64,000 nt of DNA. It comes from Calonectria ilicicola (lineage: Eukaryota > Ascomycota > Sordariomycetes > Hypocreales > Nectriaceae). Shown one piece after another: positions 1 to 11,457 of this stretch. Numbering within the stretch: the first letter of the stretch is position 1; each line of letters opens with the position of its first letter. Under the pieces are notes generated by a model. That model was not told the origin of the DNA and searched no databases. It saw only the letters and a program-made list of their open reading frames with translations. The DNA lies in the NCBI GenBank assembly GCA_020809705.1, contig CP085830.1, positions 186,001-250,000 of the forward strand. Reading direction: 5' to 3'. The translations under genes were made by a program, and so were the position numbers.

Positions 1-280
1 GCAAGAGCCACCGGCAGCAGCGGCCATCCCACCACCTGTCCAACCCCAGTCGCCGCCTCCTATGGTGGACCAGAAGCCTCCCTATGTGGCTTCACCTGTT
101 CCATCAACTGCTCAATCGCCCTCGATACAGTCGCCGGTTCAGTCAGATTGGCGAGGATCGTCCATCATGTCACCGCAGTCTACCATGACTCCTCCTATCA
201 GCGCTGAGCTCAGTGCACAGCCACCAGGCTATTCAAATTCCATTCACGAGCTATCTGGAAATCATGAGCATATGCGCTAA
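1..280 (+). CDS. C-terminal end of a Pro/Gln/Ser-rich protein (5' partial)
   Basis: The frame is open from base 2 of the window to a TAA at 278-280, giving about 92 residues. The stretch is dominated by Pro, Ser, Gln and Ala (for example PPPVQPQSPPP) and ends in NHEHMR. Such low-complexity tails are common at the C-terminus of fungal transcription factors and RNA- or actin-binding proteins, so the family cannot be told from this piece. It is probably real coding sequence because composition and frame are consistent up to the edge, and typical AT-rich 3' flank follows. The start and any domains lie outside the window. Confidence 0.55.
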   Translation, partial: QEPPAAAAIPPPVQPQSPPPMVDQKPPYVASPVPSTAQSPSIQSPVQSDWRGSSIMSPQSTMTPPISAELSAQPPGYSNSIHELSGNHEHMR

Positions 281-987
281 GCTACCAAAGGCTATATATC
301 AATACTAAAGGAGTTTGATTGATCTTGTACCTCTTGACAATTTTGAACCCAGCAGATCGAAGAGAATGGATGTGCTCGATCAGTCCAATTTGGATAACGC
401 TGGCTTGCGCAGTTATTGAACCAGAGAAGTGGACTTTGGCCAGCATCGTAGATGCCGAAACCTGCGAACCTCGTTTATGAATAGTTCAAATAATATTGGC
501 ATACACGCTTTCGGTTATCACCTCTTGTGCCGCATGGAAATGTTTATAGGAGAATAGTAAATAAATTAATTCGATTTTCTGCTTTCACATTGCCCCTCTC
601 TGTGACATTCCCTTCGTATTCAAAGGGTCTTTCTACGCGCACACATACATGCACAGCCTTGCAGATAAGAAAATACAAAAATAAAAGATGAAATGAACAT
701 TTTATTGGAAATGTTCTTGAAAGGCCCTGACTAATCGTACTATGTGTGCACTTAACAAATTGGATGCATGTGTGTGTGCAAAGAGACTCTATTTGAAATG
801 CTCCTCTGGAGTTTTAAGGACGACAAGACTATTTATTTTACTTTGAATTATCTCTTCTATTCTTTAGTTGTACATTTAATTAGTAATCCTCTATCGTTCG
901 TGACTCCAGACAACAATTCTATCATTTTTTCTTGCCCCAAACCCCGATTGCAAAAACGTTACCATACATCATTATGTACATCAATAT
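281..987. other. Intergenic, 3' flanks of two convergent genes
   Basis: AT-rich sequence between the stop of the partial plus-strand gene and the stop of the minus-strand P450. It holds AATAAA-like poly(A) signals (around 557 and 676) and a short open frame at 768-1013 with no recognisable protein character. No further gene is seen. Confidence 0.5.
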
Positions 988-2702
988 TTATTCACTCTTT
1001 GGTGGCCACTTGACTCTCTTCTCTGCTCTCACGTACAGATTGTTTGGTCTAATTAACTGGAACATTGGATCGTACTCGACGGGGCCGTCCTGAGCAAGGC
1101 TAAAGTTGTAGCGATATACCAACTTGGTCAAGAAAATCTTGACCTCCTGCAAAGCGAAATTGAAGCCAAAGCACATGCGTTGTCCAGCACCAAATGGAAC
1201 AAATGAGGCATTGGGTCGGCTCTTGACACGGTCCGTGTCCCATCGATCCGGGTCAAAAAGCGTAGGATTGTCCCAAATCTTAGTGTTGTTGTGGAGGTGG
1301 TGAATGGCAGGGATGACAATGGAATCGCCTGGGAGTTTGTAACCGCCAGGCAATATCATATCCACTGCTGCTGTACGTGCAGGCTGGTAAGATGGGTTAT
1401 GCCGACGTTGGGTTTCCTTGATGTACTTGTCAAGGAATGTCAGCTTATTTGTCAAGTCTGCCGTGACTTGTGTATCTTGCTCGAATCCGTTATCAATCAA
1501 TTCTTGCAAAAGTCTTTCTTGCATGCCGGGGTATACAACAAGACCATAAAGTAGCCATGACAAAAGTGAGCTGGTTGTTGTGAAGCCCGCGCCAGTAGCA
1601 ACGACGAGCGGCTCCATGATACGATTGCGAGGGATCTTAGCGCCTTTGCTGTCTGTGGCGCGAAGAACATAGTCGACCATGTTTTCAGCTTGGAGAGCAG
1701 CTTCTTGCAGCTCCAAGTCTTCAATTCCCTTGGAAGCATTTGCCACTGACACCTCCATCATGGCTTCAATACGATCTCGAGCCTCACGCAATCTCTGCGG
1801 GTCGCCGAAAGGCAGATGACGATACCAACTTCCCATGGAGGAAATCTTCTTATTTAACTCCAGTGACTGAGCAATTCTCATCACCATTTCATGGGGAGGG
1901 GCGTCGACTGATGTGAAGTGTTTAAAGTCAATGCCAAGCACGAGTTTGCCAACCGCTTGCGATCCAAGTTTGAGCATGTATGGATAGACATTCCATGCCT
2001 CCTCGCGCTCATCAAGCTCGTCAAAGACGTTGAAAGCATCTTCCACCGTCTTTTGCATCGTTGGGGCATAATGTCTGACGGCCTTGGGTCCAAAAGCCGG
2101 AGGCAGAAATTTGTGCGCTTCTTTCCACTCTGGGGTATCGGTATCACCCAAGAAGACACCAGCTTCCCTGTTCTTGATAGGGAAAAGCGGGTGTCCCTCG
2201 ATGATGCGCTTGGAGAAGAAGTCTGACTCGCTAAAGACGATGTTGGCCAAGGTTGGGTCATTTGTGTGGTACACAGTACTGCCCATGTTGGTTGTTCGGA
2301 AAATAGGGCCATATCTTTCAAACAGACGTTGGTGGTTACCAAGGTGGTCGGGATAGATTTCAAAATAATTTCCTACATATGGAAAACCTGCGGGGCCGGG
2401 AATGTTGCGGACAGGTTTGTTGTCAATGCTGATGGCAACAACATCCTCACTTGCAAGCACGTCTGCGACCGTAGTCAGAGCCTCAGACTGTGTGACAAAT
2501 CCAATACCTATTTCACATTGTGTCAGCGATAGTCTTGATAAAAATAGAATTTCAGTTCTATATTATTACCATTTGGGTCAACGATGGCAAAATGAGATGC
2601 AATCAATCGTTGCAAGCCTTGCATATCCAAGGAGTCTGGGAGTTCAACCTCCCGTGCTGTTGCGGGTGCTTCACCCAAAAGGTGGAATGTTTTTACTGCC
2701 AT
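988..2702 (-). CDS. Cytochrome P450 monooxygenase (two exons, 550 aa)
   Basis: Exons 2702-2570 and 2507-988 flank a 62-nt GT-AG intron and give 550 residues. The haem-binding loop FVPFGAGQRMCFGF places the axial Cys near residue 490. The K-helix ExxR is in KETQRR, the PERF-like element is FDPDRW, and the I-helix reads GAGFTTTSS, where Phe replaces the usual acidic residue before Thr. The proline hinge (IPGPAGFPYVGN) comes only near residue 80, after an acidic, polar N-terminal extension with no membrane anchor. The haem domain looks similar to the soluble CYP505/BM3 type but has no fused reductase. The start at 2702 was preferred to an in-frame ATG at 2714 for its GACCATGG context. It diverges from a cytochrome b5/b5-reductase fusion gene, which may be its electron donor. 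Substrate is unknown. Confidence 0.92.
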
Positions 2703-3698
2703 GGTCAAGAGCACGTATCTGTCAATGGAAAACTACACGGAATCCAGGATGTGCGGTGAATTCAGAACTTCTACGTATTAAATATCAATCAATGCTCTGC
2801 ACTGTTCAATCGGCAAGAAAGAGCACAGATAGGCTTGCAGGGGGACTCGTTGCCTCTCGAGCTGAGCCGAGGCACGACAGGGATCATCGACTTATTAATT
2901 GAGCATGGAAAAGTCGCGCTGAATTGATCGCCGTCGTATCAAGGCAGATATTTGGGACATGTGGAGCTGTTTTGGAAATCCCAAGTCAATGCTTGGTCCG
3001 CTCTCATGCGGTTTTCGGCGCCGCAACGCCCTCGCGGCTCTGAAATTATAAAACCTCTCAGGGGTCCTTAGGGTCGGCAGTGGATGGGCCATGTCCGCTG
3101 TAAAAGCCGAGTTGGGACGCTAGCTTGGAAGGGAAATGGCGCCCGAATGCTGGCACGTATAAGCGGGTCGAGAGTCGAGAAATTTCCACAGAGGGGCCGT
3201 GCAAGACAAGAAACAAGGCCCTGTCCAGTAGCAAGCTACTAATTAAATAGGGCAAGGGATCCCCGAAGCAAAGATGCCTCGGCTCAACAGCCAGCGGTGA
3301 CACCGCCACGTCAAATTTCGCGTTGTCCAAATTGTCGCACAGATAAGACACGGACAAGTAAGAAGTTAATCAGATGCAGAATGACGAAATCCCCATCGGG
3401 AGCCGCGAACTGGCATGACTTTTAGCTGGATCCTTGCCCCCTTTTATCCACCTTACTGGCGTTTTCGGCCGAGAAACGACCTCAAGCCTCGGCACAGCTC
3501 CAAGTGGCCATGATGTCAATGGTCATAGCTTCCAAGCATGATAATACAATTTCCTCCATCTACTGTAGGATGGCCGTTTATGTATATCTCCACGTCCCTT
3601 GTACTGCCCGCTGAGCTTTATCTCGAACGGTCCTTTCTGGGAAAAGTCTGCTCAGCCATTGCCCAACTGGCTTAACACAACATAGTTAATCCGTCAAG
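2703..3698. promoter_or_regulatory. Shared promoter region of P450 and b5/b5-reductase genes
   Basis: About 1 kb of non-coding DNA separates two divergent start codons (2702 minus, 3699 plus). No recognisable ORF lies inside. The arrangement suggests a bidirectional regulatory region, which is inferred from layout only. Confidence 0.5.
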
Positions 3699-5150
3699 AT
3701 GGCCTCAACAGAAGGATCAACATTCAGCGAAAAGGAGGTGGCAGCTCACAACACTCGTGATGATTGCTGGATGGTGATTCACGGACAAGGTATGTTGACA
3801 CACATAATTAAAGTCACGTATCAATAAAACTCACAAACGGCAGTCTATGACATTACCAAATACGTCCACGATCATCCTGGTGGTGCTGATGTTCTCATCG
3901 ATGCCGCCGGTCAGGATGCGACGGTGGAATTTGACAACGCAGGTCACTCTGACGATGCAATCGAGATCATGGGCGAGTATCTTGTTGGAAAGTATGGCGG
4001 AGTGCCCAAAAAGGAGACACACAAGCCCGTCACTCTCCAGGCAAAAACAGCCCCAGCAAAGGCCAAACCCTCCAGTCGCGGTATCAGTTCAGCCACAATC
4101 GCCGCTGTAACAGTCTCGTCTGTTGGCGCTGTGGCTCTGTATCAGGCCTCAAGATATCTCAACCCCCGTCTTTTGCCTGTCTTACCCCCTTTCAGCCTTC
4201 CAACACTGAAGTCCAGCTCTTCGGGTGTGGGCTTTCTTGAGGGTTTCATTCTAGCGTCAGCTCTCTTCACGGTGTCCGGCACAATGGCGTTCCAGAACAT
4301 CAACCAGTTGCTTCACTTTGAGAAGTACAACTTTATGAGCTACGCCCCTCACAAAAAGATGCCCAAGACTATTAAGCCTAATCCCCTAGTAAACAGGGGG
4401 TGGCTTGATCCGTCGGCATACCAGGCACTTCCGCTTACTAGCAAGGAGCTTATTGCTCCTGACGTCTATCGGTTTATTTTCACATTACCAACCCCCACAA
4501 CAGTTCTCGGACTACCCATTGGTCAGCACCTTGCCATCAAGGCCGAAATTGATGGAAAGTCGGTAAATCGGTCATACACACCCACTTCTAACAACTCTGA
4601 TGTCGGAACATTGGAATTGATCATCAAATGCTACCCAGATGGGCTTCTTACCGGGAAGTACCTCGCAAACCTAGAAGTCGGAGATCACGTTCTGTTCCGG
4701 GGACCCAAGGGCGCCATGCGATATCAACGAGGCCTCTGCAAGAGAATCGGAATGCTGGCTGGTGGCACTGGTATCACCCCCATGTTTCAGGTCATCCGCG
4801 CCATTTGTGAGGACGACCGCGACCTCACTCAAGTCAGCCTCATCTATGCCAACAGATCTGAGCAAGACATTCTCCTCCGAGATGAGCTGGAGAGATTTGC
4901 CCGAAAGTATCCACAAAACTTTAAGCTGTACTACCTCCTGGACACGGCCCCCAGCGATTGGAAGTTTGGCTCCGGTTACGTGACGCAAGACGTGATGGAG
5001 GAGAGGTTCCCGCTCCCCGGCCCAGACTCCAAAATCATGCTATGTGGCCCACCCGGCATGGTGAACGCAGCCAAAAAGTCATTGGTGAATATGGGTTTCA
5101 AGCAGCCGGGAGCTTCCCCCAAGATGACGGACGAAATCTTTTGCTTTTAA
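3699..5150 (+). CDS. Cytochrome b5 / NADH-cytochrome b5 reductase fusion protein
   Basis: Exons 3699-3789 and 3844-5150 (54-nt intron) encode 465 residues. An N-terminal cytochrome b5 domain carries the haem motif HPGG (residues 41-44) and a second His ligand candidate at 65. A Lys/Pro/Ala-rich linker and two hydrophobic segments follow (about 111-130 and 160-180). The C-terminal half is an FAD/NADH reductase with the flavin motif RSYTPTS, the nucleotide motif GGTGITPM, a CGPPGM motif and a terminal EIFCF. Ordinary fungal Cbr1 is about 300 aa and has no b5 domain, so this is a fused, membrane-tethered electron relay from NADH via FAD and haem b5. Shared promoter with the adjacent P450 suggests it feeds that enzyme; this is inference. 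Confidence 0.95.
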
Positions 5151-6324
5151 GATTTGTCATCTCGCTACAGTGGGGTTTGACACTAACATGATTGGCCGTC
5201 AGTGATTTAGGCGGAACCTTCAATGCTTGTATGATAAAAAGAAAAGAGCGTGCCTGGAAAGGGGCACTGGCCAGATGGGCGGAGTTCAATGAGTCAATAG
5301 AGGTTTAGATCATACTTAATGGTATTTTTATAGACATTTTAGAGAAAATGAAATGCTGAAAATGATGCAACTGGGCTTGCTTACAGTGATCGGTAGATGA
5401 TCGTAAAATAATGTGGGGAATGTCGACTCTCAGAACAGCTACCCTATAATGCTGCCAAAATGGCTCAAAACATCCCCCTATGAATACGTGGCTCAGACAA
5501 CTTGATGGATTTTCTAGAGTATGGATTGCGCAAATTTGAGGTTTGGTATGATACAATGCTATTATCTGAATGTTTTGGTGGGACCTTGGTTAGTCTTCCC
5601 AACCTGTCGCGGTTCTTTTGTAAAGAAATTTAAAATAACAACAAAGAAATAATTAAAAATGTAAAGCGAATTTCTATTTTTTTTTTCTTAGAATATCTTA
5701 GAATTATTGATAAATTTATTACATTTTAATAGAATTAGAAAAGATAATATCCTTGATTACAATTCATCTAATGCCCGCGGTTAGGTGGGGTTATGGTTGG
5801 GTGGGGAAGGACTCTTGATACTGAAAAAACCGTAATACTCTACCCACCCGAAGTCACTCTGAGAAGATTGTCGTATCTGTCTTCTCCCTAGAAATCCCTT
5901 TCAATTTCACATGCCCTAAAATTTTCTTCTAACCTTCAGTATATCATTCGTAAAGCGAACCGGTGGAATGAAGACGCACTACTGCCCTCACTTTCTAGAC
6001 TTGACTTCCCAGGTGTACAATCTGATTCTCCATGTGGGGTTGATACCACCATGGAACTCTCTGGTGGGGAACTTTGGTGGGGTCAGTGTCTCATCCTCAT
6101 GACTAGAACTGATCACTGGTCTTTTTTTTATGCATCTTAGTAATTTGCCTGGAAATATTCAATCAATTGGTTTCACCAGCTACATGCCATTTTGATGATC
6201 CTGGAGCCCACTCAGCTTTCATGACAGAATGTGGGATGTGGTATCGATACCCAACAACGACACCTGCCTCATAGTTTTATTATAGCGACTTTGGTGATTA
6301 CAAAGAACGCCACTCTACAGAGAA
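5151..6324. promoter_or_regulatory. Intergenic; upstream region of Zn2Cys6 regulator with GTGGGG motifs
   Basis: No gene is seen. An AT-rich section lies at about 5630-5760. Six copies of GTGGGG (5413, 5785, 5801, 6034, 6064, 6077) fall upstream of the regulator start; each matches the SYGGRG consensus bound by the carbon-repressor CreA. Whether they function is unknown. Confidence 0.4.
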
Positions 6325-8615
6325 ATGGGATCTTCTGAGAAGAAACGTTTGCGATACGTCGCGGTTGCTTGGTATGCCTCCTTGATACCACCTTTCTTTC
6401 TTATTGATCTCACCCGATACTAGTAACAGCTGCCGAAGTCGTAAAATCAAGTGTAGTGGAGGTTATCCCTGCCAGAAGTGTTATCACAGTCCTCTCAAAT
6501 GCGTTTATCGACAAAAAAGGCCCACCCGGCTACGCGGTTCGCGACGGTAATTATGCCCCATTCTCTCCTAATTGCACGGAAATTCGCAACATGTATTCTT
6601 TTTCTCTTGATTTTCCAAAAAAAAAAAAAAGAAGATTAAAAGAAGAAGAAAAGAGAAAAAAGTCAACATCTTAACGTCTTAATTCAGTGAAACTAATCCA
6701 TGTGTCAGGTCCGGCTCCATCAAACAGGACTCAGAAACAAGGAGCAGGGAAAAACGATCACCCATGACGTCTCAGCAACCAAATTCTACTATGGACGCTC
6801 AGAGTGTTATGCGTTCTACTGAAGATAATTCCTCAACTTCCGAGAGTATTTGTGGCTCAAAAGATCTCGAGAATAATGATCTAGGACAGCGAACAGAGTT
6901 TCAAGCGTCCATTAAAGCCGGGACTATTGAACATCTGTTGCAACATCGCAGCCAAGGATCCCCTGGAGGGACTCTTGCTGCTTTGGATGCAAAAGTATGG
7001 CATGATGGCACTCAGATATATCATGAGGAGATTGGTATTCAATATCCTTTTATTGATCTCTTTGAGCTTAAGAACCACATCGATGCTAGCAGGCAAGAAA
7101 CCAACACACATCGTGTGAAGGTAGCGTGCGGTGTCGCGGAAGAGCGCCCACTTGATGAAATCGCAATGCTTGTGCTAGTGATTTCTGCAACAATTACAGA
7201 TCCTGAAGCAAATGAAATTGCCAAGGAACTGGTAGAGACGTTCTTCACTAGCATCATTGGCAAGATGCAGCTTCATCCTGTTGATTGGGATGAGTTGACT
7301 GTGCTGATTTTGACTGTAAGTTTACTACTTATTTGCCCTCAAGACATTTAATCTGATTGTCTAATCACTTTGATATTGGTTTAGAGTCTATACTTCTTTC
7401 TGAATCACAACGAGATTTTGGCTTGGAGAGGGATCGGTATCTGCCTGAGACTGCTCCAAGAACCAACAGACCATGACATCAGCCACCCATGCATTGATCC
7501 ACCACCAAATCTGTGGATGGAGAGGAGAGGTAAAATATATTGGTCGGCGTATATATTGGATCGATGCTTTAGCTTAAGCACCGGTATGCCATTTGCAGTT
7601 CAAGATCGCGATATCAATCGTTGTCCCACGTCTGTGATCATTGTATGATTAGCACTTCCAATCAAATCGTCGCTCATTTTCCTGACCGAGATACCAGGAT
7701 AACTCAATTTCATCTTGCCATTTAAAACATATGGTGCTCTATTGTCAAATAGCAGCAAAGGTGCGACTCTGGGTCCCATCTATGGCTCTGTATCGAGCCA
7801 ACACAGCACAATCGACGCGAGACCATCTGCTTTTTACTATTGATGACTGGCAACTTAGGACTCCGAAACAGCTTTGCTTCAATGGACTTAAAGACACTTT
7901 CGATTCATCCAAGGAAAGCCATGGCGAATATCGACTACGGTTAACCTTATATCTAAGGGCCAATCACATGAGGCAGATGATCTACAGGAAGTCGGCAAGC
8001 CCGCTCGACCTTGCCGGCGCTGACACGACTATGATCAATAAGATTGTCAAAATTTCGCACGAGACAATATGCATACTTGAATTGGCTCGTACTATTGGGA
8101 TCTATCATTCTCAGCATAAAACTCTCAACCATTTCTTAGAAACCGCTTTAGGATCCTTGACTCTAGTGAATGACAGTGCAGGAAATACACAAAACCTTTC
8201 ATACTGGCAATGGAATTCCACATGCCTGTCGTCTTCACGCCAACTCTTAGGTGATCCAAGTACTCTTTGGGGAGTAGGAGACAGGTGGTTGAGTGAGTCA
8301 GAGCCCTCGGATAATATCAATATGGTAGGCGAGGGCCTTCCCTCACCCAATCTCACAGACTCGTTCAACAAAGAAGAGGAGACTAAAGGAAACGAGCAAG
8401 TCACCATCAATAACACAGAAGATGGGATGGAAAAAGCAACATTACAATCCCCGTTAAAGGCTCACAACCACTTCTACAAAGACGGTCCTCAAATTGATGA
8501 TGGTTTCGCTGGAGATTTGAATATGTCTTTCCAAGGGGAGATCAACGACCATCCAAAAGTTGAAGAACAGGACCTTCTCGATTTTATTGCAAAGCATGAA
8601 AACTTATATACGTAG
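6325..8615 (+). CDS. Zn2Cys6 fungal-specific transcription factor (650 aa)
   Basis: Five exons are deduced: 6325-6371, 6424-6546, 6709-7315, 7385-7642, 7698-8615. The first intron splits the zinc cluster. Once joined, residues 16-42 give the full Cx2Cx6Cx5Cx2Cx6C pattern followed by a basic stretch. A middle region with WSAYILDRCFSLSTGMPFA is the signature of the fungal_trans (MHR) domain. The third exon could also begin at 6688 (also in frame, seven residues longer). The intron before it contains a 14-nt A run. The C-terminus is acidic and polar and fits an activation domain. It lies next to two P450 genes and a transporter, so it is the likely pathway-specific regulator of the block at 9-22 kb. 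Confidence 0.92.
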
Positions 8616-9225
8616 TGATTCGGTACTAGTATTGGGAATGGCATGGCAGATATTTCAGACTGCCATATTCTTATGCGGCGAGTGTTATGAATACATTCAG
8701 GAGGCTAAATCTAGATATTAAATCCAAACCGTGGTCTAATTACTAACTATAAAGTCGGTTTCCTTTAGAATAGTACATAGATGAAGAATTTAGGCTTCTT
8801 CAACTTCTCTATTTCAATCAAGTTCTCATGGTGCTGCAAGGACCAAATTTCTATGCTGGTGATTAACTAGATAGGGCAGTTGGGACTATACCCCACGCAA
8901 GCTTGTCTGGAGGATGATTTACGTGATAGAAATAATAGATGTGAGGATTGAGTTGAAACCAAGGATAGCTCATTCCATTTCAGACATGGTCACGACTATG
9001 GGAAAGATTGATTCGTGCACGAAAGTAGTTTGACTTTGATTTAAAACGACGAATTTTGCATTAATATGTTGGCTTGGGCAGATATGTTCATGCTATGCAA
9101 CTATTTTGAAAGTAGGCGCGGGCATCGTCGTTGCACAAGCGCTTCCATTGAAAAGTGTTCATTCAACGTTTAGTTCTTAATTCAATATTGTCACTAATTA
9201 TTAATTCGAATCCTGGTCCATCTTT
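8616..9225. other. Intergenic between convergent regulator and P450
   Basis: AT-rich 3' flanks of two convergent genes. No gene or clear repeat is seen. Confidence 0.5.
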
Positions 9226-10891
9226 CTAATGGACAGCTGTAGCTCGTCGCTTTATATGCATGAAAAGTTCACTTTGGTAAGCAAACCAATACGTTGTAAT
9301 CTTCCACGGCCTATCTTTGTTTACAAGTTCAAAATCAAAATTTCGAACAAATTGAGCTAAGAACTTATGCAGTTCCACCTGCAGGAAGAAAAGAATTATT
9401 AGCTCATTTTTAAGTAATGAATCACTGCCTAGTAACCTTACCAGCGCAATATTGCGACCGATACACATCCTCGGCCCACTTCCTCCAAAGGTCATGGTAC
9501 TGCGGTCAAAGTATTTCGCTCTCTCTTCGTCCTCGAGCCATCTATCCGGACGGAACTCGTCCGCATCCTGACCCCAAATTTCGTGATCACGATTTTGGGC
9601 AATAGGACTAATGCCAATTGGGGTATTTACAGGGATTTTAACACCTCTGACTTCAAAGTCAGGCGGTGAGTGCCGCAAGAGCTGAAAAACAATGGATGGC
9701 AGCAACCTGGTGGCCTCCTTAATGACTGCTTGGAGGTATGGAAGTTTTTGAGTGTCCAAGTAAGTAATGGGAGCATCAAGCTTGTTATCGTGGTAAAATT
9801 TGTCGACTTCTTCTTGTAGTTTTGCGTGCACGTCTGGATTCATGGCCACATAATAGATGCATGTTCGCATACCGATGGACGTTGTATCTGCTCCAGCACC
9901 ACTTGAAGGTCGCATTAAATCCCATCCTGCTGGTGATGAGGGTAACTTACATAAGATTCATTGCCTCTACCAAGACCTCGCGAAAGGATGCTGGGTTGCC
10001 GTTTTGGTCCTTCATTCTGCAGAAATGGGCAAGCAAATCCTCCCGATTCGTGACCTCAGGATTGTCAAATCGCTTTCGAATTTTCCCGACCGACCATTCT
10101 CGGAAAGCAATCATGGGCTGGTCGGCGTGAAATATTCTAGAAATCAATTGAGTGATAGTACTAGTGATGAGCCATATTTGCCTAGGGAAATGGCCAACAC
10201 ATGAAAGTAGTTTGAAAATGGCGAAAATGGTTTTTCGAAGTTGGCCCACATCTTTTTCTTCCCTAAGGTGGCCGAGCTGAGATCCATAACCCAGTTCACC
10301 CACAACATCGAACGCGAATGCATTTGTCCAAATTGCCATGTCAACAATCTCACCAGCGCTAGCGTACTTAATGAGCTTTTGCAGTAATAGGTCCAAGCAG
10401 TGCTGAATGTGTACCTCGTACTTGAGGACTGAAGACATGGAGTACGCGCCTGCTAGGCGCTTTCGAAGAAAGCCGTGATACTTCTTATCCAGTTCCGAGA
10501 AGAGTTGCGGTGCTGTATTTGGGGGATCCCAAATCGAATACCAACTCGTTTTTGGAGCGTTATGGCTATGGCCATACAAGTTTTTCATGGTATATTCGTC
10601 TACCACCGCAACCTCATTGGGCGCAATTCGAACAACTCTTCCGTAATTTTGATGAATTGAAAGAATTTCATTGTGCCAATTGCCTTGCATATACTTAGTG
10701 GTGCGCCACAGGCCTGTCAATTTGGCCGGCAGGGGGCCTGGCACATGGGAAAGTGGGTGTAGGTAAAGTCTATACAGGAATATGTTGACAAGGACGGTGA
10801 TGGATGTGGAAATAAATATCAATGCCTGGGTTGCGCCGTCTACCTCTCGGATCGCGCTTAACCAACCATGAAATACAGACTGCATCGTCAT
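9226..10891 (-). CDS. Cytochrome P450 monooxygenase, membrane-anchored (517 aa)
   Basis: Exons 10891-9951, 9901-9442 and 9378-9226 (introns 49 and 63 nt) give 517 residues. A membrane anchor (residues about 23-43, QALIFISTSITVLVNIFLY) precedes the proline hinge HVPGPLPAK. The I-helix motif GAGADTTS is created exactly by removal of the first intron. ExxR lies in KEATRLLPS, and the haem loop FGGSGPRMCIGRN puts the Cys near residue 460. Sequence character is that of the pisatin-demethylase-like P450s common in fungal metabolite clusters. It diverges from another P450 across 566 bp and sits beside the Zn2Cys6 regulator. Substrate cannot be told. Confidence 0.93.
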
Positions 10892-11457
10892 TGTGGGTTG
10901 AATAATAAAAGATCCTGGTTAGGGTGTGCTAAGGTAACTCAGAGGACTGATGAATATGGGACATTGAAAGGGATATACCCTATCTCTGAACTGATACAGC
11001 TGACACGCTTTCAAGTATCGACGGCCTTGCCTTCCTTTGTGGTGTTTCTCGCCTAAGCGCCTCTCACACGTTCTTTTATATTCTGATACTTGAGCGCGCC
11101 CTGTCCTCAAGCATGCGGGGTACAAGGGAAGAAAAGATACACCAAGATGCTTTTTTATCAAACCCCAACTCCCTACCTATAGCCTGGCCATTGACCAGAG
11201 ATCTGTTGATGTGGAGTTGAATAGATGCGGGGCATATATTGCGGACATGGTGGAAGGTTTGCGGGGTACCCTTTCCGGGATCCTTCCCGAAGCTGCTTTA
11301 GGTCTAGATAAACTGTGTTTATACGCAGTATTCAGTGCTTGTTATAAATCCATATTCTCCATAGTAAGAATCATTTTCCATCTGATAAGTCGTACTTGGG
11401 ATACCAACTCCGACGCAGCGGGCTCAGTCACTTAGCTAAAGCGATACGCGACTTGCA
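10892..11457. promoter_or_regulatory. Bidirectional promoter region between two P450 genes
   Basis: Divergent start codons (10891 minus, 11458 plus) are 566 bp apart. No ORF with protein character is present. Co-regulation of the pair is a reasonable inference from the layout. Confidence 0.45.

Noticed and set aside
1918..2532. Plus-strand open frames across the P450
   Set aside because: They are antisense shadows of a well-supported P450 with haem and ExxR motifs, and have no domain character.
6617..6630. Poly-A run as a sign of a retroposed gene
   Set aside because: It lies within an intron of the regulator, which has several introns and no target-site duplication.
7643..7697. Apparent break in the Zn2Cys6 regulator
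   Set aside because: A 55-nt intron joins both parts in frame.
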